The notes: generated by a model not told the origin, from the sequence alone. Positions 30,627 to 40,001 are shown, counted from the first letter of the stretch. The stretch: 64,000 nt of DNA from Pseudomonas sp. LS.1a (GCF_022533585.1 NZ_CP092827.1:4380001-4444000); one strand, 5' to 3'. Translations and numbers: made by a program.

Positions 30627-32300
30627 CTAATGCCCGGACCGCTCTGGATGCTCCACTTTTTCGATTTTCTCTACCGTCTCGGGCCTTTCGACCTTTTCGA
30701 CCTTTTCGACCTTTTCGACCTTTTCGACTTTCTCGACCTTCTCTACTCTTTCGACCTTCTCGACTTTTTCTACCTTCTCGACTTTCTCAGGCTTTTCGAT
30801 TTTCTCGACTTTTTCGGGCTTCTCCACCTTCTCGACTTTTTCTACCTTTTCAACCTTCTCTACTTTTTCCACCCGTTCAAGCTCGACCTTCTCTACCCGA
30901 CCAGAGCTCCCACTATTGCTGCTCTCGGGCTGCTCCACGGTGTCGACATGTTCCGACTTCCCGGACTTGTCCAGGCTTTCAGTACTGTCACGACCGCTGG
31001 AATCGTCAACGCCGCCGTGCCCGCTGTGATCATCACTGCTTTCAATGCGAACGCTGGTCGCATCGCGCCCGCCATGCCCGCTATTGCTGGCGCCTTCAGA
31101 TTCACCAGTGCCGTGCTCGCTGCCCCGCCCCGAATGCCCTCTGTCCGGGTTGTCGGCACGGTCGTCATGGAACTCCACGCGGGTTGCCCGCAGCTCGTGC
31201 TTGCCACTGAACACCCCGCTCACCCGCACACGTTGATCGAGCGCCAATGCCGCGGGCTGCTTGCCAACGATCACGGTGCCCTGCCCCAGCGTCACCTTGA
31301 TGCCGGCGACCACCAACTGCTGTGCGTGGCTGCGCTGTACCAGCCCCTCGATCACCGCCGTCTGCACACGGCCAGCAAAAGGCAGGCTCGGGTCTGGGCG
31401 GGTTTGCGCCACTTCCAACTGACGCCCGGTCCACTGCCCACGCACCAGCACTTCCCGCGCGGGTGCCACGCGGGTTCCCAGCTTCAGCCCCTGGAGGCTA
31501 CCAGTACGATCAACCGCACCGATGGCACTGGCTTCCCTGAGCCCCGGCGCCCGTTCGATACGACTGGCTACCACTTCGCCCCTGGCATCGCGCAGGCCAC
31601 TGACCCTGACCGGCTCGCCCGGGCGCAGCCCTTCAGCCACCCGCGCGCCTGCAGCAAGCCGCACAGGTTGGCCCATGACCCGCAGAGGGGCCGAAGCATT
31701 CGGCAGTGCCGTCAGCGGCCCTTCGTAAACGTTGAGGATCGAGATGCGCCCTGCTTGCAGGCCGCGTTTGCTGGCAAATGCCTCCACCGCAACAACCTGG
31801 CCGATTGCCAGGTGAGCGCTACTGGCAGGCGCACCGTTTTCACTCACCGGTACGTCTTTGCCAAAGTGCACTTCCAGGCCATTGACGCAGATCGAAGCGA
31901 ACCCGGTGATGGTGCCGACGATGCCCGTGCCACCGGTGCCGCCCGGGCGCAGGATCGGCGCGCCGGTACCGCCGACACCGCCGTGATCGATAAAGGTGCC
32001 GTCCACACCGTCGGCCACCGCACCGGTCCCGCCTGTGCCGCCGGGACGCTGCTGCAGCGGCGCACCGGTGCCACCCACACCACCGTTTTCACTGCGTACC
32101 CCAGTACCACCGACACCGCCCGTTCTGGCCCCGGTACCACCAATACCACCCGGAAACTGCAAGCCCGCTGCCCCCGCCATACCCACTTCGTCACGGCTGA
32201 CACACACCGGTGCTGCGGCCACCTCGGCAGGCGCCATCAGGTTCAGCCCGAAACCCAGGGCCAGTGTGACGACACTGAGGCAGCGCGCGAGGAAAGTCAT
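30627..32300 (-). CDS. Exported DUF5666-like protein with Gly-rich and Val-Glu-Lys repeats
   Basis: A 557-residue precursor with a signal peptide (cleavage near AAA-AP). Residues about 45-130 carry repeats of the type GGVGGTGA / GGTGGTG. Residues about 130-400 look like two or three DUF5666 modules, small beta domains with phrases such as LRPGEPVRVSGLRDARGEV and ALDQRVRVSGVFSGKHELRA. A Gly/Ser/His/Asp-rich linker follows. The tail (about 470-557) is nearly pure Val-Glu-Lys/Pro-Glu-Lys repeats, encoded by 9-bp units. Its start overlaps the DUF6502-like gene by 4 bases, so the two are coupled. Function unknown. Confidence 0.75.
   Translation of the reverse strand: MTFLARCLSVVTLALGFGLNLMAPAEVAAAPVCVSRDEVGMAGAAGLQFPGGIGGTGARTGGVGGTGVRSENGGVGGTGAPLQQRPGGTGGTGAVADGVDGTFIDHGGVGGTGAPILRPGGTGGTGIVGTITGFASICVNGLEVHFGKDVPVSENGAPASSAHLAIGQVVAVEAFASKRGLQAGRISILNVYEGPLTALPNASAPLRVMGQPVRLAAGARVAEGLRPGEPVRVSGLRDARGEVVASRIERAPGLREASAIGAVDRTGSLQGLKLGTRVAPAREVLVRGQWTGRQLEVAQTRPDPSLPFAGRVQTAVIEGLVQRSHAQQLVVAGIKVTLGQGTVIVGKQPAALALDQRVRVSGVFSGKHELRATRVEFHDDRADNPDRGHSGRGSEHGTGESEGASNSGHGGRDATSVRIESSDDHSGHGGVDDSSGRDSTESLDKSGKSEHVDTVEQPESSNSGSSGRVEKVELERVEKVEKVEKVEKVEKVEKPEKVEKIEKPEKVEKVEKVEKVERVEKVEKVEKVEKVEKVEKVERPETVEKIEKVEHPERSGH
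30660..30890. repeat. 9-bp tandem repeat coding (Val-Glu-Lys)n
   Basis: About 230 bp of imperfect tandem copies of a 9-bp unit (plus-strand form TTTTCGACC and close variants). They encode the C-terminal VEK repeats of the DUF5666-like protein. As the unit is 9 bp, copy-number change would keep the frame. Confidence 0.85.
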
Positions 32301-33142
32301 GGGTCTGGTGTCTTCGACAGATCGGGGTCGGTGGTTTCAGTGTAGAAATAAAGCCCGACAGTGATGCGCTGACGCTGCTCGGCGCTGGGTACATCGGCAT
32401 CTTCCAGGTCTGATGCAAGCCGGCTGAAGGCAAGCAGCGTCTGCATGCCTTCCTTGTCCACCGCTTCGCGCAGATGGTCGACGCTGGCCGGGCTCAAAGC
32501 GTCGTAGTGCACACTGCGTTCAAAGAACGGCTGCCCTTCACCTGTCAGGTTGTGCACTGCTGCGCAGGCATGGTCATGCAGGTTGTGGCCGAAGTACGCA
32601 GCCTTTTCATCAAAGCCCTTCTGCGGCACGAATGCCTGGGCTTCCAGGTGGACACAGTCCTGCTCGTCGAGCCGGACGATGCCCAGGCGCAACCACTCAT
32701 CCAGCACCACCCGCCCGCGAATGTCGGTACTGATCTTCGCCACCAGGGCATCGAAAGAGCAATCGCCGCCGACACTCGCCAGGCGCGGTAACGGCAGCGC
32801 CTGGCCAGGCTCCGAGCAGAACGGTTTGCCAGTGGTCCACATATTGACCAACTGTGCGCCTAACGTGATGTTTTCCGGCAGCGCAGCGAGCGACGTGCCA
32901 CCCTCGCTGCGCAAACGCCGTACATCCTTGCGATGCACGCCTGTAAGCAGGCTGACACGGCTGTCGGTCGGCACCGTGCCATCCAGGCGAAACTCGCGAT
33001 GGGCCACATCGACGAACACTTCCTTGAGCAAGTCGGCGAACATCGTATAGGTGACCCCTTTGCGCAGCATCAGGCGCACCAGAGGGCGCATGACACGCCG
33101 CAGTGCGCTTAACATCGAAGGGGGGATGGTAGGCGATTGCAT
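32297..33142 (-). CDS. DUF6502-like protein
   Basis: A 281-residue cytoplasmic protein starting MQSPTIPPSMLSALRRVMRP. The region PLVRLMLRKGVTYTMFADLLKEVFVDVA, followed by SRVSLLTGVHRKDVRRLR, looks like a winged-helix or helix-turn-helix module. The rest (GRVVLDEWLRLGIVRL) resembles the DUF6502 family as I know it. No catalytic motif is seen. AAGGAA lies 8 bases before the ATG. It overlaps the secreted repeat protein downstream by 4 bases. A regulatory role is an inference from the fold impression only. Confidence 0.75.
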   Translation of the reverse strand: MQSPTIPPSMLSALRRVMRPLVRLMLRKGVTYTMFADLLKEVFVDVAHREFRLDGTVPTDSRVSLLTGVHRKDVRRLRSEGGTSLAALPENITLGAQLVNMWTTGKPFCSEPGQALPLPRLASVGGDCSFDALVAKISTDIRGRVVLDEWLRLGIVRLDEQDCVHLEAQAFVPQKGFDEKAAYFGHNLHDHACAAVHNLTGEGQPFFERSVHYDALSPASVDHLREAVDKEGMQTLLAFSRLASDLEDADVPSAEQRQRITVGLYFYTETTDPDLSKTPDP

Positions 33143-33339
33143 TGAGCGCGTTCCTTGACAGATGAACCCAGTATACGACGCGGGAAAACATCCCACACCA
33201 ACTGTGACCCTATCCCGGACGAGATGAGGGATGGTCTTCAGCGCTCATTGCATTCGCGTTGAGTGGGGCTGCCGTGCATCCGAACCTGGCCTCATGCAGG
33301 CCCGCCCCGAGGGCGCTGCATGAAACCGTTCAGAGCCAG

Positions 33340-34065
33340 TCAGCTCCGGCTGTTGTCATCACCCGGTTCGCCTGCGGCATGCTCACCGCGGTCATCACCC
33401 GGTTCGCCACCCAGATGGTCGCCACGATCATCACCAGGTTCACCACCAACGTGATTGCCGCGGTCATCGCCAGGCTCACCGCCAACATGATTGCCATGAT
33501 CGTCCCCGGGCTCACCGCCAACGTGATTGCCATGATCGTCACCGGGTTCACCGCCAACGTGATTGCCGTGATCGTCCCCAGGCTCACCGCCAACGTGATT
33601 GCCATGATCATCACCCGCTTCAGCGTGGTTACCGCTGCGCCCAGAGTTTGAGGGACCGTCATGGCCGCGACCACTGTTGCCGGCATGGCCATCGCCGTGG
33701 CCGCCGTGGCCGCCGCCTTCACCACCATGGCCGCCACCACCATGACCACCACCGCCGCCACCGTGACCACCGCCACCGCCGCCGCCGCCGCCACCATGGC
33801 CGCCACCGCCGCCACCGTGACCACCACCGCCGCCACCATGGCCGCCACCGCCACCACCGTGACCACCACCGCCGCCACCATGGCCGCCACCGCCACCACC
33901 GTGACCACCGCCGCCACCACCATGGCCGCCACCGCCGCCGCCATCCTTGGCGTAGGCACTGGAACCATTGGATATCGAGTCAGGGATCAGAACGATGGAA
34001 GTCGACAGCACGCCAGCAACGGCAGCCGCCAATAGCGCCTTTTTGAACAGCATATGGATGTGCAT
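33340..34065 (-). CDS. Secreted Gly/His-rich repeat protein
   Basis: A 241-residue precursor with a signal peptide (LLAAAVAGVLSTSIVLI, cleavage probably near AYA-KD). Residues about 41-120 consist of GGGGGGH repeats. A short His/Ser/Gly linker follows. Then come about seven copies of an 11-residue unit of the form GNHVGGEPGDD, with His or Arg before the Gly, ending GEPGDDNSRS. Histidine and aspartate spacing would suit metal binding, but this is inference. GGAGA lies before the ATG at 34065. It is on the same strand as the DUF6502/DUF5666 pair, about 200 bp upstream of it. Confidence 0.75.
   Translation of the reverse strand: MHIHMLFKKALLAAAVAGVLSTSIVLIPDSISNGSSAYAKDGGGGGGHGGGGGGHGGGGGGHGGGGGGHGGGGGGHGGGGGGHGGGGGGHGGGGGGGGGGHGGGGGGHGGGGHGGEGGGHGGHGDGHAGNSGRGHDGPSNSGRSGNHAEAGDDHGNHVGGEPGDDHGNHVGGEPGDDHGNHVGGEPGDDHGNHVGGEPGDDRGNHVGGEPGDDRGDHLGGEPGDDRGEHAAGEPGDDNSRS
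33350..33625. repeat. 33-bp tandem repeats coding the GNHVGGEPGDD units
   Basis: About seven to eight direct copies of a 33-bp unit (plus-strand form GTGATTGCC..GATC..CCCGG..CACC), each encoding one 11-residue repeat of the Gly/His-rich protein. The copies nearest the stop are the most diverged. Confidence 0.85.
33720..33945. repeat. 21-bp repeats coding GGGGGGH units
   Basis: A stretch rich in CCACCGCCACC and CCATGGCCGCC made of about ten 21-bp units that encode GGGGGGH. Very GC-rich and low in complexity. Confidence 0.85.
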
Positions 34066-34266
34066 GTTTCGTCTCCAGGTCGTCGCCATGAGAAACGCCA
34101 AATCAAGCCGGAAATTCTGTGTTCAGTTTTTTGCTTCTTGCTGCGTGGGATTTTTTCCCACGTAAAAGTAATAGACCTCTACACCCCGAGGTTCAAGCAC
34201 CGCACGGAAAAGCCGACCGGTGGTTGGCCTGCTATGTTTGCCTTATCGTCACGGAGGAACACCGGC

Positions 34267-34719
34267 ATGCATTCGGTACTGACGTTGCAAACCCCGCGCT
34301 TGAGTGACTACGGCGAACTGGTACAGGTGTGGGAGGACTCGGTACGCGCCACCCACGACTTCCTGCCCGATGGCTACATCGTCTTGCTGCGCGAACAGGT
34401 ACTGCGTCGCTACCTCGACGCGGTGATGCTGATCTGCTGCAAGGACCGCCAACGCATCTGCGGCTTCGCCGGGGTCGCCAACGGGCGCGTGGACATGCTG
34501 TTCGTCGCACCTGCCTACCGGGGCAAAGGGGTTGGCAAGCGCCTGCTGCACTATGCGATCGACGAGCTGAATGCCGAGCGCCTGGACGTCAACGAACAGA
34601 ACCCGCAAGCCTTGGGCTTCTACCTGCATGAAGGCTTCGAGGTGATCGGCCGTTCGGAAACCGACGGCCTGGGGCAGCCCTATCCCTTGCTGCACATGCG
34701 CCTGCGCAAAACGGCGTAA
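34267..34719 (+). CDS. GNAT-family N-acetyltransferase
   Basis: A 150-residue protein with the acetyl-CoA pyrophosphate loop APAYRGKGVGKRLL (about residues 81-94) and the later VNEQNPQALGFYLHEGF strand-helix unit typical of the family. The ATG at 34267 has GGAGG 10 bases upstream. It resembles the small YjaB-like acetyltransferases, but the substrate is unknown. Confidence 0.9.
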   Translation: MHSVLTLQTPRLSDYGELVQVWEDSVRATHDFLPDGYIVLLREQVLRRYLDAVMLICCKDRQRICGFAGVANGRVDMLFVAPAYRGKGVGKRLLHYAIDELNAERLDVNEQNPQALGFYLHEGFEVIGRSETDGLGQPYPLLHMRLRKTA

Positions 34720-34796
34720 ATGACACAGATTCCCAGCCCCTCTGCCGCGCGGGCAGGTACAATGCAGGTCTTTCCCTGCCTTTGCGAATTGCCGTC

Positions 34797-35507
34797 ATGT
34801 CCGAACCCGTCCGCCTGTCCAAACGCCTTATCGAGCAGCTTGGCTGCTCCCGTCGGGAGGCCGAGCTGTATATCGAAGGCGGCTGGGTCACGGTCGATGG
34901 CGTGGTGGTCGAGCAACCGCAGTTCAAGGTCGGGCAGCAGCGCGTCGAACTGCTGCCGGGTGCTCGTGCCGAAACGCTGGAACCGGTAACCCTGCTGCTG
35001 AACCAGCCAGCCAACGTGGACAGCGAAATCGCCCGCGCCAGCATGAACATGGGCAGCCTCAGCGAGGCCCATCGCGAGGGTGTACGCGCCCTGCACGGGC
35101 ATTTTGCCCGGCAGGCCTGCGTGGCACCGCTGGAGCGCGGCGCCAGCGGCCTGCAGGTCTTCACCCAGGACTGGCGGGTAACCCGCAAGATCGACGCCGA
35201 CCTGCGCCGCCTGGAACAGGAATTCATCGTTGAAGTGCGCGGCGAGACCACGCCCCAGGCGCTGGAACGCCTGGCACGCGGTGCCACCCGCAATGACCGC
35301 GAGCTGCCCAGGACCAAGGCCAGCTGGCAGAACGAGACCCACCTGCGCATGGTCCTGAAAAACCCGCAGCCAGGGCAGATTGCCGAGCTGTGCGCCTATC
35401 TGCGCCTGGAGCTGGTAGGCATGCGCCGCATTCGCCTGGGTGGCGTGTCGATGGGCAAGCTGCCCTTGGGCCAGTGGCGCTACCTGGCCACTACCGAACG
35501 TTTCTAA
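34797..35507 (+). CDS. RluF/RsuA-like pseudouridine synthase homologue with altered active site
   Basis: A 236-residue protein with an N-terminal S4 RNA-binding domain (VRLSKRLIEQLGCSRREAEL, residues 5-24) and a body that aligns with the RsuA/RluF pseudouridine-synthase family. The catalytic motif of the family, GRLD-x2-[ST]-x-GL, reads APLERGASGL here (residues 110-119), so the catalytic Asp is replaced by Glu113. The second conserved motif, RQIRRM, reads GQIAEL (193-198), and its arginines are lost. The C-terminal MGKLPLGQWRYL is family-like. It probably binds RNA but may not make pseudouridine. Confidence 0.85.
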   Translation: MSEPVRLSKRLIEQLGCSRREAELYIEGGWVTVDGVVVEQPQFKVGQQRVELLPGARAETLEPVTLLLNQPANVDSEIARASMNMGSLSEAHREGVRALHGHFARQACVAPLERGASGLQVFTQDWRVTRKIDADLRRLEQEFIVEVRGETTPQALERLARGATRNDRELPRTKASWQNETHLRMVLKNPQPGQIAELCAYLRLELVGMRRIRLGGVSMGKLPLGQWRYLATTERF

Positions 35508-35555
35508 GCAATACGCCGCGCGACAGGTGCGGCACCTGAACAGGATTCTGCAACA

Positions 35556-36017
35556 ATGAACCACAACGACGTCCTGCGCAGCCTGCGCTACATGCTCAAG
35601 GTGAATGACGCCAAGATGGCCGAAATCATCGGGCTATCCGGCCTCGACGTGCATCCCCTGGTGCTGGCCACCTACCTGAAGAAGGAAGACGAGGAAGGGT
35701 TCGTGCGTTGCCCGGAACGGGTCATGGCGCACTTTCTCGACGGCCTGGTGATCCACCGCCGCGGCAAGGATGACAGCCGCCCGCCGCAGCCGATCGAGCT
35801 GCCGGTGACCAACAACCTCATCCTCAAGAAACTGCGGGTGGCCTTCGAGCTCAAGGAAGACGACCTGCATGCGATCCTCAAGTCGGTCAACTTCCCGGTC
35901 AGCAAGCCCGAACTCAGCGCGCTGTTCCGCAAGGCCGGCCACGACAACTACCGCCCGTGCGGCGACCAGTTGCTGCGCAACTTCCTCAAGGGCCTGACCC
36001 TGCGCGTGCGCGGCTGA
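35556..36017 (+). CDS. DUF1456 protein, YehS family
   Basis: A 153-residue protein with two copies of the DUF1456 unit: MNHNDVLRSLRYMLKVNDAKM near the N-terminus and TNNLILKKLRVAFELKEDDL from about residue 87. Each is an all-helical domain with a following conserved Leu/Phe pattern (HFLDGLVIHRRG and NFLKGLTLRVRG). The function of YehS proteins is not known. The next gene, trmO, starts 7 bp after its stop. Confidence 0.95.
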   Translation: MNHNDVLRSLRYMLKVNDAKMAEIIGLSGLDVHPLVLATYLKKEDEEGFVRCPERVMAHFLDGLVIHRRGKDDSRPPQPIELPVTNNLILKKLRVAFELKEDDLHAILKSVNFPVSKPELSALFRKAGHDNYRPCGDQLLRNFLKGLTLRVRG

Positions 36018-36023
36018 GTGGCC

Positions 36024-36716
36024 ATGCAGCATACGGTTACCCCGGTCGGCATCATCCGCTCCTGTTTCAAGGAGAAGTTCGCCATCCCGCGCCAGCCACA
36101 ACTGGCGCCCGCTGCACGCGGTGTGCTCGAACTGCTGCCACCGTTCGACCAGGGTGATGCGGTCGAGGGTCTGGAGCAGGTCAGCCATGTCTGGCTGCTG
36201 TTCCTGTTCCACCAGGCGCTGGAAGACAAACCCCGCCTGAAGGTGCGGCCACCGCGCCTGGGCGGCAACAAGAGCATGGGCGTGTTCGCCACCCGCGCCA
36301 CTCACCGGCCCAATGGTATCGGCCAGTCGGTGGTGCGTCTGGAAGGCGTGGAGCCAGGGCGCCTGCTGCTGTCCGGGATCGACCTGCTCGATGGCACGCC
36401 AGTGCTGGACATCAAACCGTATGTGCCGTACGCCGACAGCATCGCTGGCGCCAGCAACCAGATGGCCAGCGAAGCACCTGCCGCGATCGCCGTGCAGTGG
36501 GGCGACAACGCCCTGCCCCAGGCCCGTGAACATGCACTGCGCCTGGGTGAACCGTTGGTGGAACTGATCGAGCAATGCCTGGCACAGGACCCCCGACCGG
36601 CCTACCAGGTGCCACCGGCAGAGCGGGTGTATGGGGTGAAGTTCTGGGATGTGCAGGTAAGGTGGCATTACCCGCAGCCGGAGGTGATCCGGGTGTTGGA
36701 GGTGGTGCTGGCCTGA
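36024..36716 (+). CDS. trmO: tRNA (t6A37) N6-methyltransferase TrmO
   Basis: Uses S-adenosylmethionine to methylate N6-threonylcarbamoyladenosine at tRNA position 37. The 230-residue protein has the TsaA/YaeB signature FKEKFAIPRQPQLAPAARG and the conserved GVFATRATHRPNGIGQSVVRL, and a C-terminal extension of the type found in gamma-proteobacteria (PPAERVYGVKFWDVQVRW). The ATG at 36024 is preferred to the GTG two codons upstream. Confidence 0.94.
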   Translation: MQHTVTPVGIIRSCFKEKFAIPRQPQLAPAARGVLELLPPFDQGDAVEGLEQVSHVWLLFLFHQALEDKPRLKVRPPRLGGNKSMGVFATRATHRPNGIGQSVVRLEGVEPGRLLLSGIDLLDGTPVLDIKPYVPYADSIAGASNQMASEAPAAIAVQWGDNALPQAREHALRLGEPLVELIEQCLAQDPRPAYQVPPAERVYGVKFWDVQVRWHYPQPEVIRVLEVVLA

Positions 36717-36730
36717 AGGGCGTGTGCAGA

Positions 36731-36852
36731 CCTTGTGGGAGCGGCCTTGTGTCGCGAAAGGGCTGCGCAGCAGCCCCGGCAATCTTGCAGGATGGCTGAT
36801 ATCCTGGGGCCGCTGCGCGCCCCCTTCGCGATACAAGGCCGCTCCCACAAGG
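36731..36852. repeat. REP pair, family B
   Basis: Inverted copies of CCTTGTGGGAGCGGCCTTGT and its complement flank a spacer with GGGCTGCGCAGCAGCCCC. It lies between the converging trmO and dctA genes. Confidence 0.9.
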
Positions 36853-36874
36853 AACCGCGCACCGCACAGACATG

Positions 36875-36905
36875 AAAAAGGCGACCCTGAGGTCGCCTTT
36901 TTCTT
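36875..36905. terminator. Terminator of dctA
   Basis: Stem AAAGGCGACC/GGTCGCCTTT with a 4-base loop and T runs on both sides, 15 bp past the dctA stop. Confidence 0.9.
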
Positions 36906-36920
36906 TTCACCAACCCGCGA

Positions 36921-38255
<1,335 letters not shown>

Positions 38256-38376
38256 TCAAGTGTGCCGGTTCACCCTTCCCAGGGCGATGTGGCACCTGAA
38301 TCGCTAACCCTCCTGCACATGGAGGGATTTGTCGTTGTGTTCGAGCTGCCTGGGCAGGCCTCTGCGAGGATCAATA

Positions 38377-38391
38377 GCAAGGGTGGTGCCA
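38377..38391 (-). promoter_or_regulatory. Sigma-54 promoter of dctA
   Basis: On the minus strand TGGCAC-N5-TTGC matches the -24/-12 consensus exactly. It lies about 135 bp upstream of the dctA start codon. Confidence 0.9.
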
Positions 38392-38470
38392 AAATGCCCA
38401 CGAAGGGTGCAAGGGCCGTATTTGCCTGGGATAAACGCCCAACGACGGGGCGATTCTGCGGAGAAAGGCT

Positions 38471-38525
38471 GGCGGATTTCCGCCCGGTGGCGGGATTTGT
38501 ACAGGGGTGTTGGCGGGAATCCGCC
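38471..38525. promoter_or_regulatory. Paired inverted repeats, probable activator sites for dctA
   Basis: Two near-identical palindromes, GGCGGATTTCCGCC (38471-38484) and GGCGGGAATCCGCC (38512-38525), are 41 bp apart, close to four helical turns. They lie about 80 and 120 bp upstream of the sigma-54 promoter, the usual place for an enhancer-binding protein such as DctD. Confidence 0.7.
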
Positions 38526-38537
38526 CATTGTGTTTTG

Positions 38538-38647
38538 CCTGCGCCGGCCCTTTCGCGGGCTCGCCCGCTCCCACAGGTGCCGCGCAGGGCTCAGGACCTG
38601 TGCGGTACCTGTGGGAGCGGGTTCACCCGCGAAAGGGCCGGCACAGG
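38538..38647. repeat. REP pair, family A
   Basis: Inverted REP cores with GCGCCGGCCCTTTCGCGGGC on the left and its near complement on the right. The spacer pairs CGCGCAGG with CCTGTGCG. It lies between phoQ and the dctA control region. Confidence 0.9.
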
Positions 38648-38654
38648 CTACAAA

Positions 38655-40001
38655 TCAATCCAGGTTGAAGGTGATTCTGAACGCCGCACCGCCCAAGGGC
38701 GAATCTCCCAGGCTCAGCTCGGCGTCATAGCTGTCGACGATATCCTTGACCACCGCCAAGCCGATCCCCTGCCCCGGGTGCTGGCTGTCCAGCCGTTCAC
38801 CCCGTTCGAGAATGCGCTCACGCTGGTCGGCCGGCACCCCAGGCCCGTCGTCCTCGACGCACAAGGTCAACTGCCCAGGCGCCTGCTCCAGGCTCACACG
38901 CACCTGGCCCAGGCTCAGGCGGTAGGCGTTCTCCAGCAAGTTGCCCAGCAGCTCCAGCAACGCGCCCTGCTCCATCGGCACCTGCGCCGCCTCGGGCAGT
39001 TGCAGGGTCACGTTCACCCGCTTGTCCCGGTACACCTTGGCCAAGGTACTGCACAGGCTGTCGAGCAACGGTCGCAGCAACACGCTGTGGCGCACCAGGC
39101 CACTCTTGCGCAGGCTGGCGCGTTGCAACTGGTAGTCGATCTGCTGGCTCATGCGCTCGATCTGGCTCTGCAGCACGCGCGCCTGCTCGCGCTCGCCGCT
39201 ACGCTGCTGCAGGCTTTCGCCCACCCCCTGCAACACCGCCAGCGGCGTCTTCAGGCTGTGCGCCAGGTCATCGAGCGAATCGCGGTAGCGTTGGCGCTGC
39301 TCGCGCTCGCTGTGCAACAGGCGGTTCAGCGAGCCGGTCAGGCGCAGCAGCTCACGCGGGTGTTCGCGGCTCAGGCCATCCCGCGCCCCCGACTCCACGT
39401 CGTCCAGCTCGAGGCTGAGCCGGCGCAACGAACGCAGGCCCCAGGTCAGGCCGGCCCACAACAGCACCAGCAACGCCAGCAGGGCCGCGCCAAAGCCGAG
39501 GTAGAGCTTTTCGCGCAGGCCGTCGAGGGTGTGCTGGTATTCGCGCACCGGTTGCAGGGCGACAATGCTGTAGGCGGCGCTCTGGCCACCCAGCAGCTTG
39601 ATCTCGACGTCATAGACGAAGAACTCTTCGCCATCGGCCTGGTGAATGCGGGCGAATTCGTTGCCGCGGCCGTCGTAGCGCGGGCGGTAGTTGATGTTCT
39701 GCGCGGCGGTGGCCCGCGACTGCCAGACCAGCTTGCCATCGCGGTCGAAGATATAGCCGAGCAGGCCGGTGTACGGCAGGTTGTAACGCTCGTCCGGCAG
39801 CAGGGTCGGCATCTGCAACTGGCCGTGCTCGATGCGCGCAGCGGAAATCAGCGTGGTCACATCCGAGGCCAGGCGTTGTTCGATCGACTCCTGCAGGGCC
39901 AGGCTGAAGGCTTTCTGCAGGGCCGGCAGCAGCGCCAGCATGAACAGCAGCGCCAGCACCGCGGCCGCCAGCATCAGGCGCACCCGCAGCGAACGGATCA
40001 T
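38655..40001 (-). CDS. phoQ: PhoQ sensor histidine kinase
   Basis: Inner-membrane sensor of the PhoPQ system, which responds to low Mg2+ and envelope stress. The 448-residue protein has a first transmembrane helix (about 8-29), a periplasmic sensor domain (about 30-165), a second helix (168-186), a HAMP-like linker, the H-box DDLAHSLKTPL with His248, and ATPase motifs DDGPGVP and GQGIGLAVVKDI. The start overlaps the phoP stop by 4 bases. Confidence 0.93.
   Translation of the reverse strand: MIRSLRVRLMLAAAVLALLFMLALLPALQKAFSLALQESIEQRLASDVTTLISAARIEHGQLQMPTLLPDERYNLPYTGLLGYIFDRDGKLVWQSRATAAQNINYRPRYDGRGNEFARIHQADGEEFFVYDVEIKLLGGQSAAYSIVALQPVREYQHTLDGLREKLYLGFGAALLALLVLLWAGLTWGLRSLRRLSLELDDVESGARDGLSREHPRELLRLTGSLNRLLHSEREQRQRYRDSLDDLAHSLKTPLAVLQGVGESLQQRSGEREQARVLQSQIERMSQQIDYQLQRASLRKSGLVRHSVLLRPLLDSLCSTLAKVYRDKRVNVTLQLPEAAQVPMEQGALLELLGNLLENAYRLSLGQVRVSLEQAPGQLTLCVEDDGPGVPADQRERILERGERLDSQHPGQGIGLAVVKDIVDSYDAELSLGDSPLGGAAFRITFNLD

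Noticed and set aside
30600..32345. Plus-strand frame with Phe/Leu/Asp repeats opposite the DUF5666-like gene
   Set aside because: The repeats are the complement of the Val-Glu-Lys codons. The minus frame has a signal peptide and a stop/start overlap with its neighbour, so it is the real one.
33259..33651. Repeats at 33.3-33.6 kb looked at first like a CRISPR array
   Set aside because: The units are directly adjacent 33-bp copies without unique spacers, and they stay in frame as 11-residue protein repeats.
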